The notes under the pieces were generated by a model. It was not told the origin of the DNA and ran no database searches. It was given only the letters and a program-made list of their open reading frames with translations. A stretch of DNA of 64,000 nt from Nocardia puris. GTDB taxonomy: Bacteria > Actinomycetota > Actinomycetes > Mycobacteriales > Mycobacteriaceae. Within the stretch, counting starts at the first letter, position 1; every line of letters begins with the position of its first letter. Positions 9,178-16,959 of the stretch are shown piece after piece. Position numbers and translations under genes: made by a program. Where the stretch lies: NCBI RefSeq assembly GCF_003315035.1, contig NZ_QNRE01000016.1, forward strand, positions 1 through 64,000, read 5' to 3'.

Positions 9178-9879
9178 TTATCGACGCGGTTGTGAGGCGG
9201 TGAACAGGGTGACGTCTCCGATGTCGGTCAGGTGATACTCGCCGAAGGCCGCGTCGAGTGCTGCGGCGAGGTCCGCCCGGGTGTCGTGGCGGTTGTTGAA
9301 GGCGCCGACGCGCCGGTAGGTGGTGGTGAGAAGCCGGCCGAACCCGGTGTGCGGTGTGTGGTCTCCGAGGATGGTGGAGCCGAACAGCGTGCCGTCATCC
9401 GCGAGCACCCGGGCAAGGTGGCTGAACGCAATACCCTTCGCGGTGAAATCGCCAGGGACACAGTGTAAAACGAAGTTGATGCCGATCGAGTCGTAACCCG
9501 CTCCGGCCGGGGCGGGCACTGGCTCGAGAACACTGGCGACGGTTTCGTGCACGGTGTGTCCTGCCTTGCGCAGTCGACGGGCGGCGTAGGCGAGGGAGGT
9601 TCGGTTCAGATCCGTCAGCGTGATCTCGGCGTCGTCGGGGAATCGGGTGTGGGCTGGATACCAGCCTGAACCGGGTCCGACTTCGAGGTGGCGGCGGCCG
9701 GCGTGGCGGTGATATGGGGCGAGCATGGTGTCCGCGGGGCACCGCCACCCGAATCGGTTGCTCAGCCGGATCACCCAGATGTCGTAGATGGCCAGAAACG
9801 GCAGGCAGTACGGTGCCGCCGCCCTGCGGACTGCATCGCCGGACACCGGCGACCCGGTGTCATTGTGGGAACCGCCCAT
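9178..9879 (-). CDS. Class I SAM-dependent methyltransferase
   Basis: A 233-residue Rossmann-type methyltransferase. Motif I is LEVGPGSGWYPA near residue 60, the acidic post-strand 2 residue is in LTDLNRTSLAYA, and INFVLHCVPG is the post-strand 4 region. The start could be ATG 9879 or GTG 9882, with GGGGTGG just upstream. It resembles small-molecule methyltransferases. It stands between the DUF2130 gene and an XRE regulator on the same strand without clear coupling. The substrate is unknown. Confidence 0.75.
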   Translation of the reverse strand: MGGSHNDTGSPVSGDAVRRAAAPYCLPFLAIYDIWVIRLSNRFGWRCPADTMLAPYHRHAGRRHLEVGPGSGWYPAHTRFPDDAEITLTDLNRTSLAYAARRLRKAGHTVHETVASVLEPVPAPAGAGYDSIGINFVLHCVPGDFTAKGIAFSHLARVLADDGTLFGSTILGDHTPHTGFGRLLTTTYRRVGAFNNRHDTRADLAAALDAAFGEYHLTDIGDVTLFTASQPRR

Positions 9880-10011
9880 CACCACCCCGTATTGTCTGCT
9901 CGTTGTCAGTCCCGGGACACAGCTTTGCACACGCCTACCCCGGTGCCCAGGGTGTTGTGGATTTCGCCAGAACCGCAGCCATTTCGGGCCTATCAGGGTG
10001 AGGCCCGGCGT

Positions 10012-10674
10012 TCAGTTCGGAGCGACCGCGCGAGATGTGGTCGCAGCGTCCTGGTTGCGTTTCTGGAAGCGCTGTTCGAATGCTTGCTGCAGGGCATCGT
10101 CGAGATCTTCCGCCCGTCCGATGAGCCAGCGCCGGTACAGCTTTTCCGTGGCGTCGGGGTCATCTGGGGAAACCGGCGCGGCGAGAGATTCGCCGAAGGC
10201 GATCTCGACGAGCGGATGGACTTGGGTGCCACGGTTGGCTTCGAGGACGCTCGTGACGAACGGGCCGACAATGCCGCTGATGGCATCATCGAGCTTGCCG
10301 ATCGCGTTCGGCAGCTCGGCGATGGGGGCGGTTCGGAGAAACCGTTGGGCATCCAGTAGTGGCAGGAGCTGTTCGAGGCTGAGGCTGATGCTGGATGCGC
10401 CTGGCTCGAACGCGGGAGTGTCGGACTCGACCGGCACCGGTGGCCGACGGTCGTAGTAGGCGGCCCGCGCTGAGCCCTCCTGCCATCCGAGGCCGGTGTC
10501 GAACTTGGCGAAGGTACTCGGCCGCACATTGGCCGACAGCTCGCAACGGTCGGCCCGCTGCTGGGCAGGGACCGCTGGTCCGCCGCGCTGGTGCACCTCC
10601 GGCATCGTCAGATTGCCCAGCTGCTGACGCCGCTCGCGCACCATCCGGGCGAAGAACTCGTCGTGGGCTCCCAT
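10012..10674 (-). CDS. XRE-type helix-turn-helix protein
   Basis: About 220 residues. The N terminus (FFARMVRERRQQLG ... FDTGLGWQEGSARAAYYDRRPP) follows the actinobacterial XRE pattern in which a short HTH ends in a GLGW..GSA segment. The C-terminal half is a helical, acidic domain of unknown role. ATG 10674 is preferred over ATG 10713: a TACAGT hexamer ends seven bases before it, which would suit a leaderless transcript. No ribosome-binding site is visible for either. It faces the conjugation-associated operon across a region with repeated AAAGTT motifs and may autoregulate there. Confidence 0.6.
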   Translation of the reverse strand: MGAHDEFFARMVRERRQQLGNLTMPEVHQRGGPAVPAQQRADRCELSANVRPSTFAKFDTGLGWQEGSARAAYYDRRPPVPVESDTPAFEPGASSISLSLEQLLPLLDAQRFLRTAPIAELPNAIGKLDDAISGIVGPFVTSVLEANRGTQVHPLVEIAFGESLAAPVSPDDPDATEKLYRRWLIGRAEDLDDALQQAFEQRFQKRNQDAATTSRAVAPN

Positions 10675-10690
10675 GAGCAGAACTGTACCC

Positions 10691-10772
10691 GTAAAGTTCG
10701 GAAAAGTCGCCATCAGGAGCCAAATCCCTCGGCATCCAGAGAAAAGTTACTGTTTTATTCTTGAAAAGTTCG
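10691..10772. promoter_or_regulatory. Repeated AAAAGTT boxes, possible operator
   Basis: The XRE/membrane-gene divergent region holds four related boxes on the plus strand: GTAAAGTTCG at 10691, GAAAAGTCGC at 10701, GAAAAGTTAC at 10741 and GAAAAGTTCG near 10763. They stand out as AT-rich in high-GC sequence. Binding by the neighbouring XRE protein is a guess. Confidence 0.4.
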
Positions 10773-10865
10773 AGATACGTGCATAGTTTGGGTGGTGTAT
10801 CTCACGACTTGGTGGGAGGAGGGGCCGCCCCGGGGTCGTGACCGACGCAGAGAGCGAGGTAAGTC

Positions 10866-12149
10866 ATGACTACATCGATGAACAGCCGTTCGGATGCTGC
10901 GGTGTCCGGCGCGGCGGTGGTGGCGGCAGCGCGTGCTGCCGGAGGGGGCCGTAGCTCCTCCGTGGGGATCTGGGTGATCTGGATGCGCGGCAGGCGAGTG
11001 GTGAGTTGCGAGGCGGTGTTCCGGCTCGACCAGGACATTCCAGCGTGCCGACCGGACGGGGTCGACGCTGCGGTGGTGGTTGTCGTCGCGCCGTCGCGGT
11101 TGGCCGACCCGGTGATCGGCCGTGCTGAGGTCATTGTCGACTACCTCGACGGGCAAGGCGTCGATGTTCGTGTGGTACACGCCTGCGCCTTGCATCCAGG
11201 GGCGTTGTGGACCTCGTTGCGCGGTCCTGCGGTCGGTGGGGTCATCGGGGCGACCGGACCGGTGGTGCACTCGTCTCGGAGGCATCGGTGGCTACCTGGA
11301 TTCGGAGCCTGTGCAGGGCATCGTCTAGCGATGGCCGCGCTTGTCCCGTTGGCGGCGGCGGTGTTCGCAGCACCGGTTGCGCATGCGGGTCCAGTGGGTC
11401 AGCCGGGAGTGATCTCGGACCCCCGGCCAGGACAAGCGGGCGTCGTAGGCCCCGTGGTTCCGGAACCGCGGACCAGGACCATTCCTGTCGGGCCGGACCG
11501 GTCGACTCCCGATGAGAAGACCGATACCCCGGCGCCCGCTCAGATGCCGGCCCCGATCTCACCGGCACCCCAGGTCCTGCCCGAGCCGGAGGCCGTTCCC
11601 GAGCCCCGGATAGTTCCTGAACCCCACGTGTGGTCGGAGCCCCCGTCGGTGTCCCGGCCCGAAATGGGCTATGAGCCGCAGGTGGCGATCGAGCCGCAGG
11701 TGGCTGTGGAACCCGCGCAGCCAGTGGTCGAGGTATACCCGCAGCCGGGCACCAGCGACGGTTACGCCGAGGTGCAGGCGTCGGTGGTGGGCGAGGATTC
11801 GCTGCATTTCGGTGGGGTGAGTGTGCCGCGGCCAGAGGGGATGTCATCCGAGGTCGCGCAACGGGAACGCGACTGGAACGACATCGTGGTCGCCGAGGCC
11901 GCCGAGGTCTTGGATCAGGCTGGGCTGGCGGACCCTGATGTGGATGCTGCGCTAGGTGTCGGCACTGAGCCTGTGCCGCTCCCGGTGGTGGTCGCGGAGG
12001 TCGAGGCCGCGGTACCCCAGCCGATCGTCGAAGAGGTGACGGCGGTGGTGGTCAGCGAACCTGTCGCCGACGTGGTCGAGACGGTCGAGTCCCAGGCCGC
12101 GCAGGTGCTCAACGACGTGCTGGCGCAATGGCCGCCGGCGCTCGGCTGA
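10866..12149 (+). CDS. DUF4192-like, proline-rich single-pass membrane protein
   Basis: A 427-residue protein. Residues 1-125 include AAVVVVVAPSRLADPV and a following VIVDYLDGQGVDVRVVHA segment that resemble part of a DUF4192 domain. A hydrophobic segment near 155-175 (MAALVPLAAAVFAAPVAHA) looks like a membrane anchor ending in an A-x-A site. The remainder is a low-complexity Pro/Glu/Val region with repeated PEP and EPQVAxEP units. The start has GAGGT upstream. It is followed closely by two further genes on the same strand and probably belongs to the cell-envelope part of the mobile element. Function unproven. Confidence 0.55.
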   Translation: MTTSMNSRSDAAVSGAAVVAAARAAGGGRSSSVGIWVIWMRGRRVVSCEAVFRLDQDIPACRPDGVDAAVVVVVAPSRLADPVIGRAEVIVDYLDGQGVDVRVVHACALHPGALWTSLRGPAVGGVIGATGPVVHSSRRHRWLPGFGACAGHRLAMAALVPLAAAVFAAPVAHAGPVGQPGVISDPRPGQAGVVGPVVPEPRTRTIPVGPDRSTPDEKTDTPAPAQMPAPISPAPQVLPEPEAVPEPRIVPEPHVWSEPPSVSRPEMGYEPQVAIEPQVAVEPAQPVVEVYPQPGTSDGYAEVQASVVGEDSLHFGGVSVPRPEGMSSEVAQRERDWNDIVVAEAAEVLDQAGLADPDVDAALGVGTEPVPLPVVVAEVEAAVPQPIVEEVTAVVVSEPVADVVETVESQAAQVLNDVLAQWPPALG

Positions 12150-12169
12150 CCAAGCGGGGTGCATCGGTG

Positions 12170-12895
12170 ATGAGAAGAATCGACCCCCAGGACGAGTCGA
12201 ACGATGACCGGCAGATCGTGCTCGACGGGCCGCCGCCGACCGAAATAGCCGAATGGCTGGCCTCCGCCGGTGCACCCGATACCGCGGAAGATCGACGCTG
12301 GCTGACTTCCGAGTACCGCACCGGCGGGCCGGGTAGGGCGCGAGCCGTCCTGGGCGGCGTGGTGATGCTCGCTGTGGTCGCTGCCACCGTGGTGGTGGCA
12401 ACCATGCTCATCTCCGGCATCGACGGCGTAGACCACGGTGTTGACGTGCCGATGTCTCTCACCGTCGCGCTTTCGCTTTCTCCCGGTGGCCTCGAACACG
12501 CACTCACCGTCACCGGGAGCACCGCCGCTTGTGGTCCCGAAACCATCGAGGCCACCGAAGCCGTAGCCGGGCCTCGCCCCCTACGGCCGGCCACCGGCGC
12601 AGCGGCAATTGCTGCGTTCGAGGCCGCCTACTACCACGCCCGCGACGGCGTACTCGCTCGCGAAGTCGTCGCGGCCGACGCCGCGATATCGGATGCCGCC
12701 ACCATCCAGGCCGGCATCGACTCGGCGCCGCTGGGCACCACCTACTGTGCCCGGATCCGCCGGTTGAACCCCGGCTTGTACGCGGTCGAGATCACCGACA
12801 CCCCGCCCGGTGCGGCACCACGGGTGTGGCGGCAACGGATCTCCACCACACAACTCGACCGGCACTCGGTGATCACCGCGATCGTGTCCGAGTAG
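12170..12895 (+). CDS. Single-pass membrane protein with small extracytoplasmic domain
   Basis: About 241 residues; start at ATG 12170 or the adjacent GTG 12167. One transmembrane helix lies near residues 60-85 (VLGGVVMLAVVAATVVVA). The exported domain contains AAIAAFEAAYYHARDG, as in NTF2-like conjugation accessory proteins, and a C-terminal TTYCARIRRLNPGLYAVEI segment similar to DUF8176-type proteins of Nocardia, as far as I remember. It lies between the DUF4192-like gene and the ParA/BTAD gene and fits an envelope component of the transfer machinery, by context only. Confidence 0.5.
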   Translation: MRRIDPQDESNDDRQIVLDGPPPTEIAEWLASAGAPDTAEDRRWLTSEYRTGGPGRARAVLGGVVMLAVVAATVVVATMLISGIDGVDHGVDVPMSLTVALSLSPGGLEHALTVTGSTAACGPETIEATEAVAGPRPLRPATGAAAIAAFEAAYYHARDGVLAREVVAADAAISDAATIQAGIDSAPLGTTYCARIRRLNPGLYAVEITDTPPGAAPRVWRQRISTTQLDRHSVITAIVSE

Positions 12896-12975
12896 CCGGG
12901 CCCCATCCCTGTACCCCATCGTCGACCCAACGTGACGATTGGATCGGCGACCAACAACCAAAGGGGGCGGTGACC

Positions 12976-14739
12976 GTGCTGATCGCACTCACCGGACTGA
13001 ATCCTCACACCGGAGTGACTACTACCGCGGTCGCCCTCGCCAACGCATGGCCGGGCACGAAACCCGCTGTCGTGGTGGAGGCGGATCCTGCCGGGGGACG
13101 ACTCGCGCGACTCGCCGACGCCGACCCGCACCGCGGACTGGCCAGCCTTGCCGCTGCCACCACCCAGTCACCAGGAGATTCTCCGGTTTCGACACAGTTG
13201 TGGGAGCACGTCCAGACGCTGGGTTCGGGTGTGCCGTTCCTCGCCGCACCTCCAAGTGCCGATGCCATGGCAGCGACGCTGACGGCCCCGGTGAGCATGC
13301 CCGCCGCCGCAGTCCCAAGGCTGGCAGATCTGGTGGTCATCGCCGACTGCGGTCTCGCCGATCCGGCCTCGCCCGCCACTCCGATCGCCGCTGGCGCCGA
13401 CGTTCTGATCGTCGTGGTCCGTGGCGACCTCGCCGACCCCGTCCGCGCCGGCCGGCGCGTCCGCGAGGTCACCGCCGGCTGTCGGCGCTGCGCGGTGCTG
13501 CTGGTCGGCTCGGATCGCACGGGCGAGTTCGCCGAGCCTCTCGGAGTCCCGGTGCTCGGCAGGCTTCCACTCGACCGCCTCGGTGCCGAAGCGCTGCTGA
13601 CCGGCGCCCGATACTCCCGCCGAGGACGCAACGGGCTCGCAGCGGCTGCCCGCGTCGTTGCCGCCGCACTGCACACACAACTGACCCCAGCACACTCGAA
13701 TCCGCTTCTAGGCCGGCAACCGTCACCGTGGCCCCGGTTACCGGGCCGGTGGCGTCACGGTCTCGGGGTCTGCATCCGGGCGGATTCGCCCCGGGTGTAT
13801 CGAGCCCGCCAGCCAGTTCCCGATCGAATCCCGGGCCAGGACGCCGCCCCGGCCGTATCCCCAGTAGACGACCTCGGTCTCGAGGTCACCGAGACCGGCC
13901 AGCCCCCTACGGAGACAGTGCCCGTTGCGCGTGATGCTACCCCCGTCGCCACCACGGCAAACGAATCGGCACCGGGTGGGCCGACCCTGGCAGTCGAGGT
14001 GTTCGGGCCGCTACGTGTCTGCTGGCACCGCGACGACGGCGTTGTCGACATCACCACCCACTTGCAGCCCCGGAGCCGCGAACTGCTGGCCCTGCTGACC
14101 CTGCACCCAGAAGGGATTTCCCGCGAGGCCCTGATCGCCGATCTGTGGGGGGAACGATGCCCCCGCCGACCGGTCAACGCACTCAACACCGCGATCAGCC
14201 GACTCACCGCCTCCATCAGAGACGCGACCGACGGCACGGTGCCCCGGATTCTGGCCGGCGACCACATCCGCTATCAGCTCGACCACACCATCATCGCCAC
14301 CGACTACCAGCAGTTCGCTCGCGCGGTACGTCAACGCCGCCACGCGGGCAACGGCACGGAGCGCGGTGAAGCGTGCCGCCACATCATCGACACCTCCTGC
14401 CGAGGGATCCTGGCCGCAGATCTCACAGCGGACTGGGTAGCACCGATCCGGGAATCCGCCCGCCGCGACACCATCACCGCGGTCGGCGCCCTGGCCGCCA
14501 CCGTGGTCGAGCAGGACCCACGCCGCGCCCTGGACCTCCTCGAAACCGCCCTCGACCACGACCCGCTCAACGAACTCCTGTGGCGCGACATCCTTCGCCT
14601 GCACGCCCGCCTCGGCGAACACACAGCCATCGAACGCACACTCGGCCTCCTGGCACACAAACTCTCCAAAATAGGAGAAGAACCCACCGCAGAAACACGA
14701 GACCTTGCAGAAAGGCTCCAAAAACAAGCCCGGCACTGA
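12976..14739 (+). CDS. ParA/MinD-like ATPase fused to a BTAD (SARP-type) regulator domain
   Basis: A 587-residue two-part protein. The N-terminal part (1-230) is a MinD/ParA-like fold beginning LIALTGLNPHTGVTTTAVAL, with the deviant Walker-type loop PHTGVTTT, then VEADPAGG and LADLVVIADCG. After a proline-rich linker, residues 340-587 form a SARP-like module: a winged-helix segment (EALIADLWGERCPRRPVNAL) and a bacterial transcriptional activator domain with TPR-like helices (ALDHDPLNELLWRDILRLHARLG). GTG 12976 is chosen because AAGGGGG is eight bases upstream. Similar proteins occur next to actinobacterial conjugation genes. The fusion suggests a regulator that senses a nucleotide or partition state; that is inference. 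Confidence 0.7.
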   Translation: MLIALTGLNPHTGVTTTAVALANAWPGTKPAVVVEADPAGGRLARLADADPHRGLASLAAATTQSPGDSPVSTQLWEHVQTLGSGVPFLAAPPSADAMAATLTAPVSMPAAAVPRLADLVVIADCGLADPASPATPIAAGADVLIVVVRGDLADPVRAGRRVREVTAGCRRCAVLLVGSDRTGEFAEPLGVPVLGRLPLDRLGAEALLTGARYSRRGRNGLAAAARVVAAALHTQLTPAHSNPLLGRQPSPWPRLPGRWRHGLGVCIRADSPRVYRARQPVPDRIPGQDAAPAVSPVDDLGLEVTETGQPPTETVPVARDATPVATTANESAPGGPTLAVEVFGPLRVCWHRDDGVVDITTHLQPRSRELLALLTLHPEGISREALIADLWGERCPRRPVNALNTAISRLTASIRDATDGTVPRILAGDHIRYQLDHTIIATDYQQFARAVRQRRHAGNGTERGEACRHIIDTSCRGILAADLTADWVAPIRESARRDTITAVGALAATVVEQDPRRALDLLETALDHDPLNELLWRDILRLHARLGEHTAIERTLGLLAHKLSKIGEEPTAETRDLAERLQKQARH

Positions 14740-15740
14740 AACCGGAGTCTTCTATCCGAGATGCGTAATGGCCGAGAAAACGCCTCGGCGAACACTCGAG
14801 ATGAGATAGGCGGAAACGCTGGGTCTAAGGTAAAAGCTCGTCTGATGAGGCGGAGGCGAGGATGGGGAAGTCTCTCGCCTGACTCGAGTGCGGAATCCGC
14901 GCGGGACAAAGGCTAACATCCGCCTCGGGAATTCGAGGCGACACCCGCCGCCAAGTATTGACGGTACGCAATAATAGCCAGAAGGTGTGCGTGCTTCTCG
15001 GCGTTCGTCGGGTAAGGTATTAGCCCAGTAGGGTTTGCGGATATCTGATCGCTATTTGTGGAATTCAATTGAGAATGGGATTCCGTACGGCAATTTCACG
15101 GCACAACGGGTGGATGTTCGCAATTTCTTCGGGTTGTCGGAGATCGCCGCCACGGGGGGTGCAGCTCGCGTTATCGCGGCCTGGCTGATCGTGGAGATCG
15201 TTAGGTGGGTCGTTAGGTGGGTCCATTGGCGGGTCGCTAGGTGGGTCAGTCAAATCAACCCACCCCGATGCCGCAAACTACCAGCTAGAAGCCACTATCC
15301 GACCCAACTGGCTCCCCAGGATTACCCGCAGGGAACAGAAAGAACACGTTGGGGCGGGCGTGGCCCGCTGGCGTCGCTGCCATCGTTCGGCTGGCCCTGC
15401 TGATATGACTCCGCTATTCAACTATCGATATCCGTCCTCATTCGATGCATTCCAATCGGTTTCAAATCAATAGTTTCCTCATGTACGGTCTGCTGCCGGC
15501 CTGGCCGCGTTAACGCATTCCATTCTGTGCTTGCCATGCAATTGTTGCCCTGATCTGCGGAAATTGGTTGAGAAAAGGTTGAAAACGGGGTTGAATTCCC
15601 GGGATGAGTCGAGATAGCGTCGACCCACACCCCGGGGAAACGAATTGTCAACCAATCCGAAATGACCACCGCGCCACCGCTGTGCCAGGATCCGCCGTGA
15701 GCGGCGCAACAAAATTCGTGCAGTGCGAAGGAGAAACGAG
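14740..15740. other. One-kilobase non-coding region with tandem repeats
   Basis: No convincing gene is present. The sequence is noticeably richer in A and T than the flanks, especially around 14930-15170 and 15400-15620, and holds four 12-bp tandem units at 15200-15247. It separates the ParA/BTAD gene from the MoxR/VWA operon. A control or origin-like role is possible but unsupported beyond composition and repeats. Confidence 0.4.
15200..15247. repeat. Four 12-bp tandem repeats (GTTAGGTGGGTC type)
   Basis: Four adjacent units: GTTAGGTGGGTC twice, then CATTGGCGGGTC and GCTAGGTGGGTC. On the minus strand they would encode DPPN/S/M repeats in a 62-residue frame (15065-15253, TTG start), so they are either iteron-like sites or a repeat inside a small gene. 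I favour a non-coding role because that frame has no other protein-like features. Confidence 0.6.
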
Positions 15741-16916
15741 ATGACTTCCCCCACCGGCCCGGCCCCCGCACCGGCCAACCGCCTCGGCAATGGCGAACTG
15801 CGCCGCATGGTCGCCAAAATCCTCACCGACAACCCCGGCACCGAATACACACCCCGCGAAGTCGCGAAACTCACCGGCCGTTCATCCGGTGCGATCGGAA
15901 ACGCGATGAAAACCCTCACCGCCGCCGGACACGCCGACCAGACCAGCGCCAAACCGCTGCGCTACCGCGCCAACACGAACACCAGCAGCGCCGCGACCGG
16001 AGCCCCCACCCCGGCACCCGCCACCGGCACGCCCGCCGCAACCCCGGCCAAGCGGCCCGCCGCCCGTCGGGCGCGTAAGGCCCCCGCCGCGCCATCGGGC
16101 ACCCCGAGCCCGGCCCGCACCGGTTCGGCCGTGACACGGCCGAACGGGCAGCAATACCACCTGCGGACCCTGGCGGGCCGCGCCGATGTGGACGTGCTGC
16201 GCACCATGCGCGACCACGAGGTCCCGGTCCTGCTGTACGGCCCGTCCGGCACCGGCAAAACCTCGCTGATCGAGGCCGCCTACGGCGACCTTCTGACGGT
16301 CCAGGGCGACTGCGACACCACCGTCGCCGATTTTGTCGGGGAATACACGCAAAACCCCGACGGGACCTTCGCGTTCGTGCACGGGCCGCTGGTCCGCGCC
16401 ATGCGCGAGGGCCGGGTGCTGTTCATCGATGACGCCACCCTCATCCCGCCGACCGTGCTGTCATGCGTGTACCCGGCCATGGACGGCCGCCGCGAGATCG
16501 TGATCAAAGCCAACAGCGGCGAAATCGTGACCGTCGCGCCGGGGTTCTTCGTGGTGGCCGGGCACAACCCCGGCGTTCACGGCGCGATCCTGTCCGACGC
16601 CCTCGCCAGCCGGTTCGCGTTCCAGGTACAGGTCGGCTCCGACTACGACCTCGCCAAACAGCTCGGGGTGGACCCGAAAGCAGTCCGCGCCGCGCGGAAC
16701 CTGGCCACCCGACAGGACAAAGGCGAGATCGGGTGGGCACCCCAGCTGCGCGAACTGCTGGCGTTCCAGAAAATCGCCACCGCCACCGACACGAACACCG
16801 CCGCCGCGAACCTGATCGGGGCCGCACCCGAAGACGACCGCGCCATCGTCGCCGACGTGGTGCGCACCGTGTTCGGCACCCGGCTGGAACCCCTGGCCCT
16901 CGGCCCCCGCATCTAA
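15741..16916 (+). CDS. MoxR-type AAA+ ATPase with N-terminal winged helix
   Basis: A 391-residue protein. Residues 15-75 form a winged-helix segment (YTPREVAKLTGRSSGAIGNAM), followed by an Ala/Pro/Thr linker and a MoxR/CbbQ-like AAA+ module with Walker A GPSGTGKTS, Walker B VLFIDDATLI and a sensor-like VVAGHNPG. MoxR ATPases act as chaperones with VWA-domain partners, and the next gene encodes one. The start at 15741 has AAGGAG six bases upstream. The N-terminal domain resembles that of the winged-helix protein encoded at 23994-24686, suggesting a shared target. Confidence 0.85.
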   Translation: MTSPTGPAPAPANRLGNGELRRMVAKILTDNPGTEYTPREVAKLTGRSSGAIGNAMKTLTAAGHADQTSAKPLRYRANTNTSSAATGAPTPAPATGTPAATPAKRPAARRARKAPAAPSGTPSPARTGSAVTRPNGQQYHLRTLAGRADVDVLRTMRDHEVPVLLYGPSGTGKTSLIEAAYGDLLTVQGDCDTTVADFVGEYTQNPDGTFAFVHGPLVRAMREGRVLFIDDATLIPPTVLSCVYPAMDGRREIVIKANSGEIVTVAPGFFVVAGHNPGVHGAILSDALASRFAFQVQVGSDYDLAKQLGVDPKAVRAARNLATRQDKGEIGWAPQLRELLAFQKIATATDTNTAAANLIGAAPEDDRAIVADVVRTVFGTRLEPLALGPRI

Positions 16917-16959
16917 CCCACCCCGGCCCGCCCGAACACGCCCGGAAGGAACCCCCGCG

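Noticed and set aside
15200..15247. CRISPR-like repeat array
   Set aside because: Units are adjacent without spacers and only 12 bp long; no cas genes are present.
15035..15403. Plus-strand 122-residue frame over the tandem repeats
   Set aside because: No ribosome-binding site, composition changes abruptly, and the Trp-Val repeats are only the translation of the 12-bp array.
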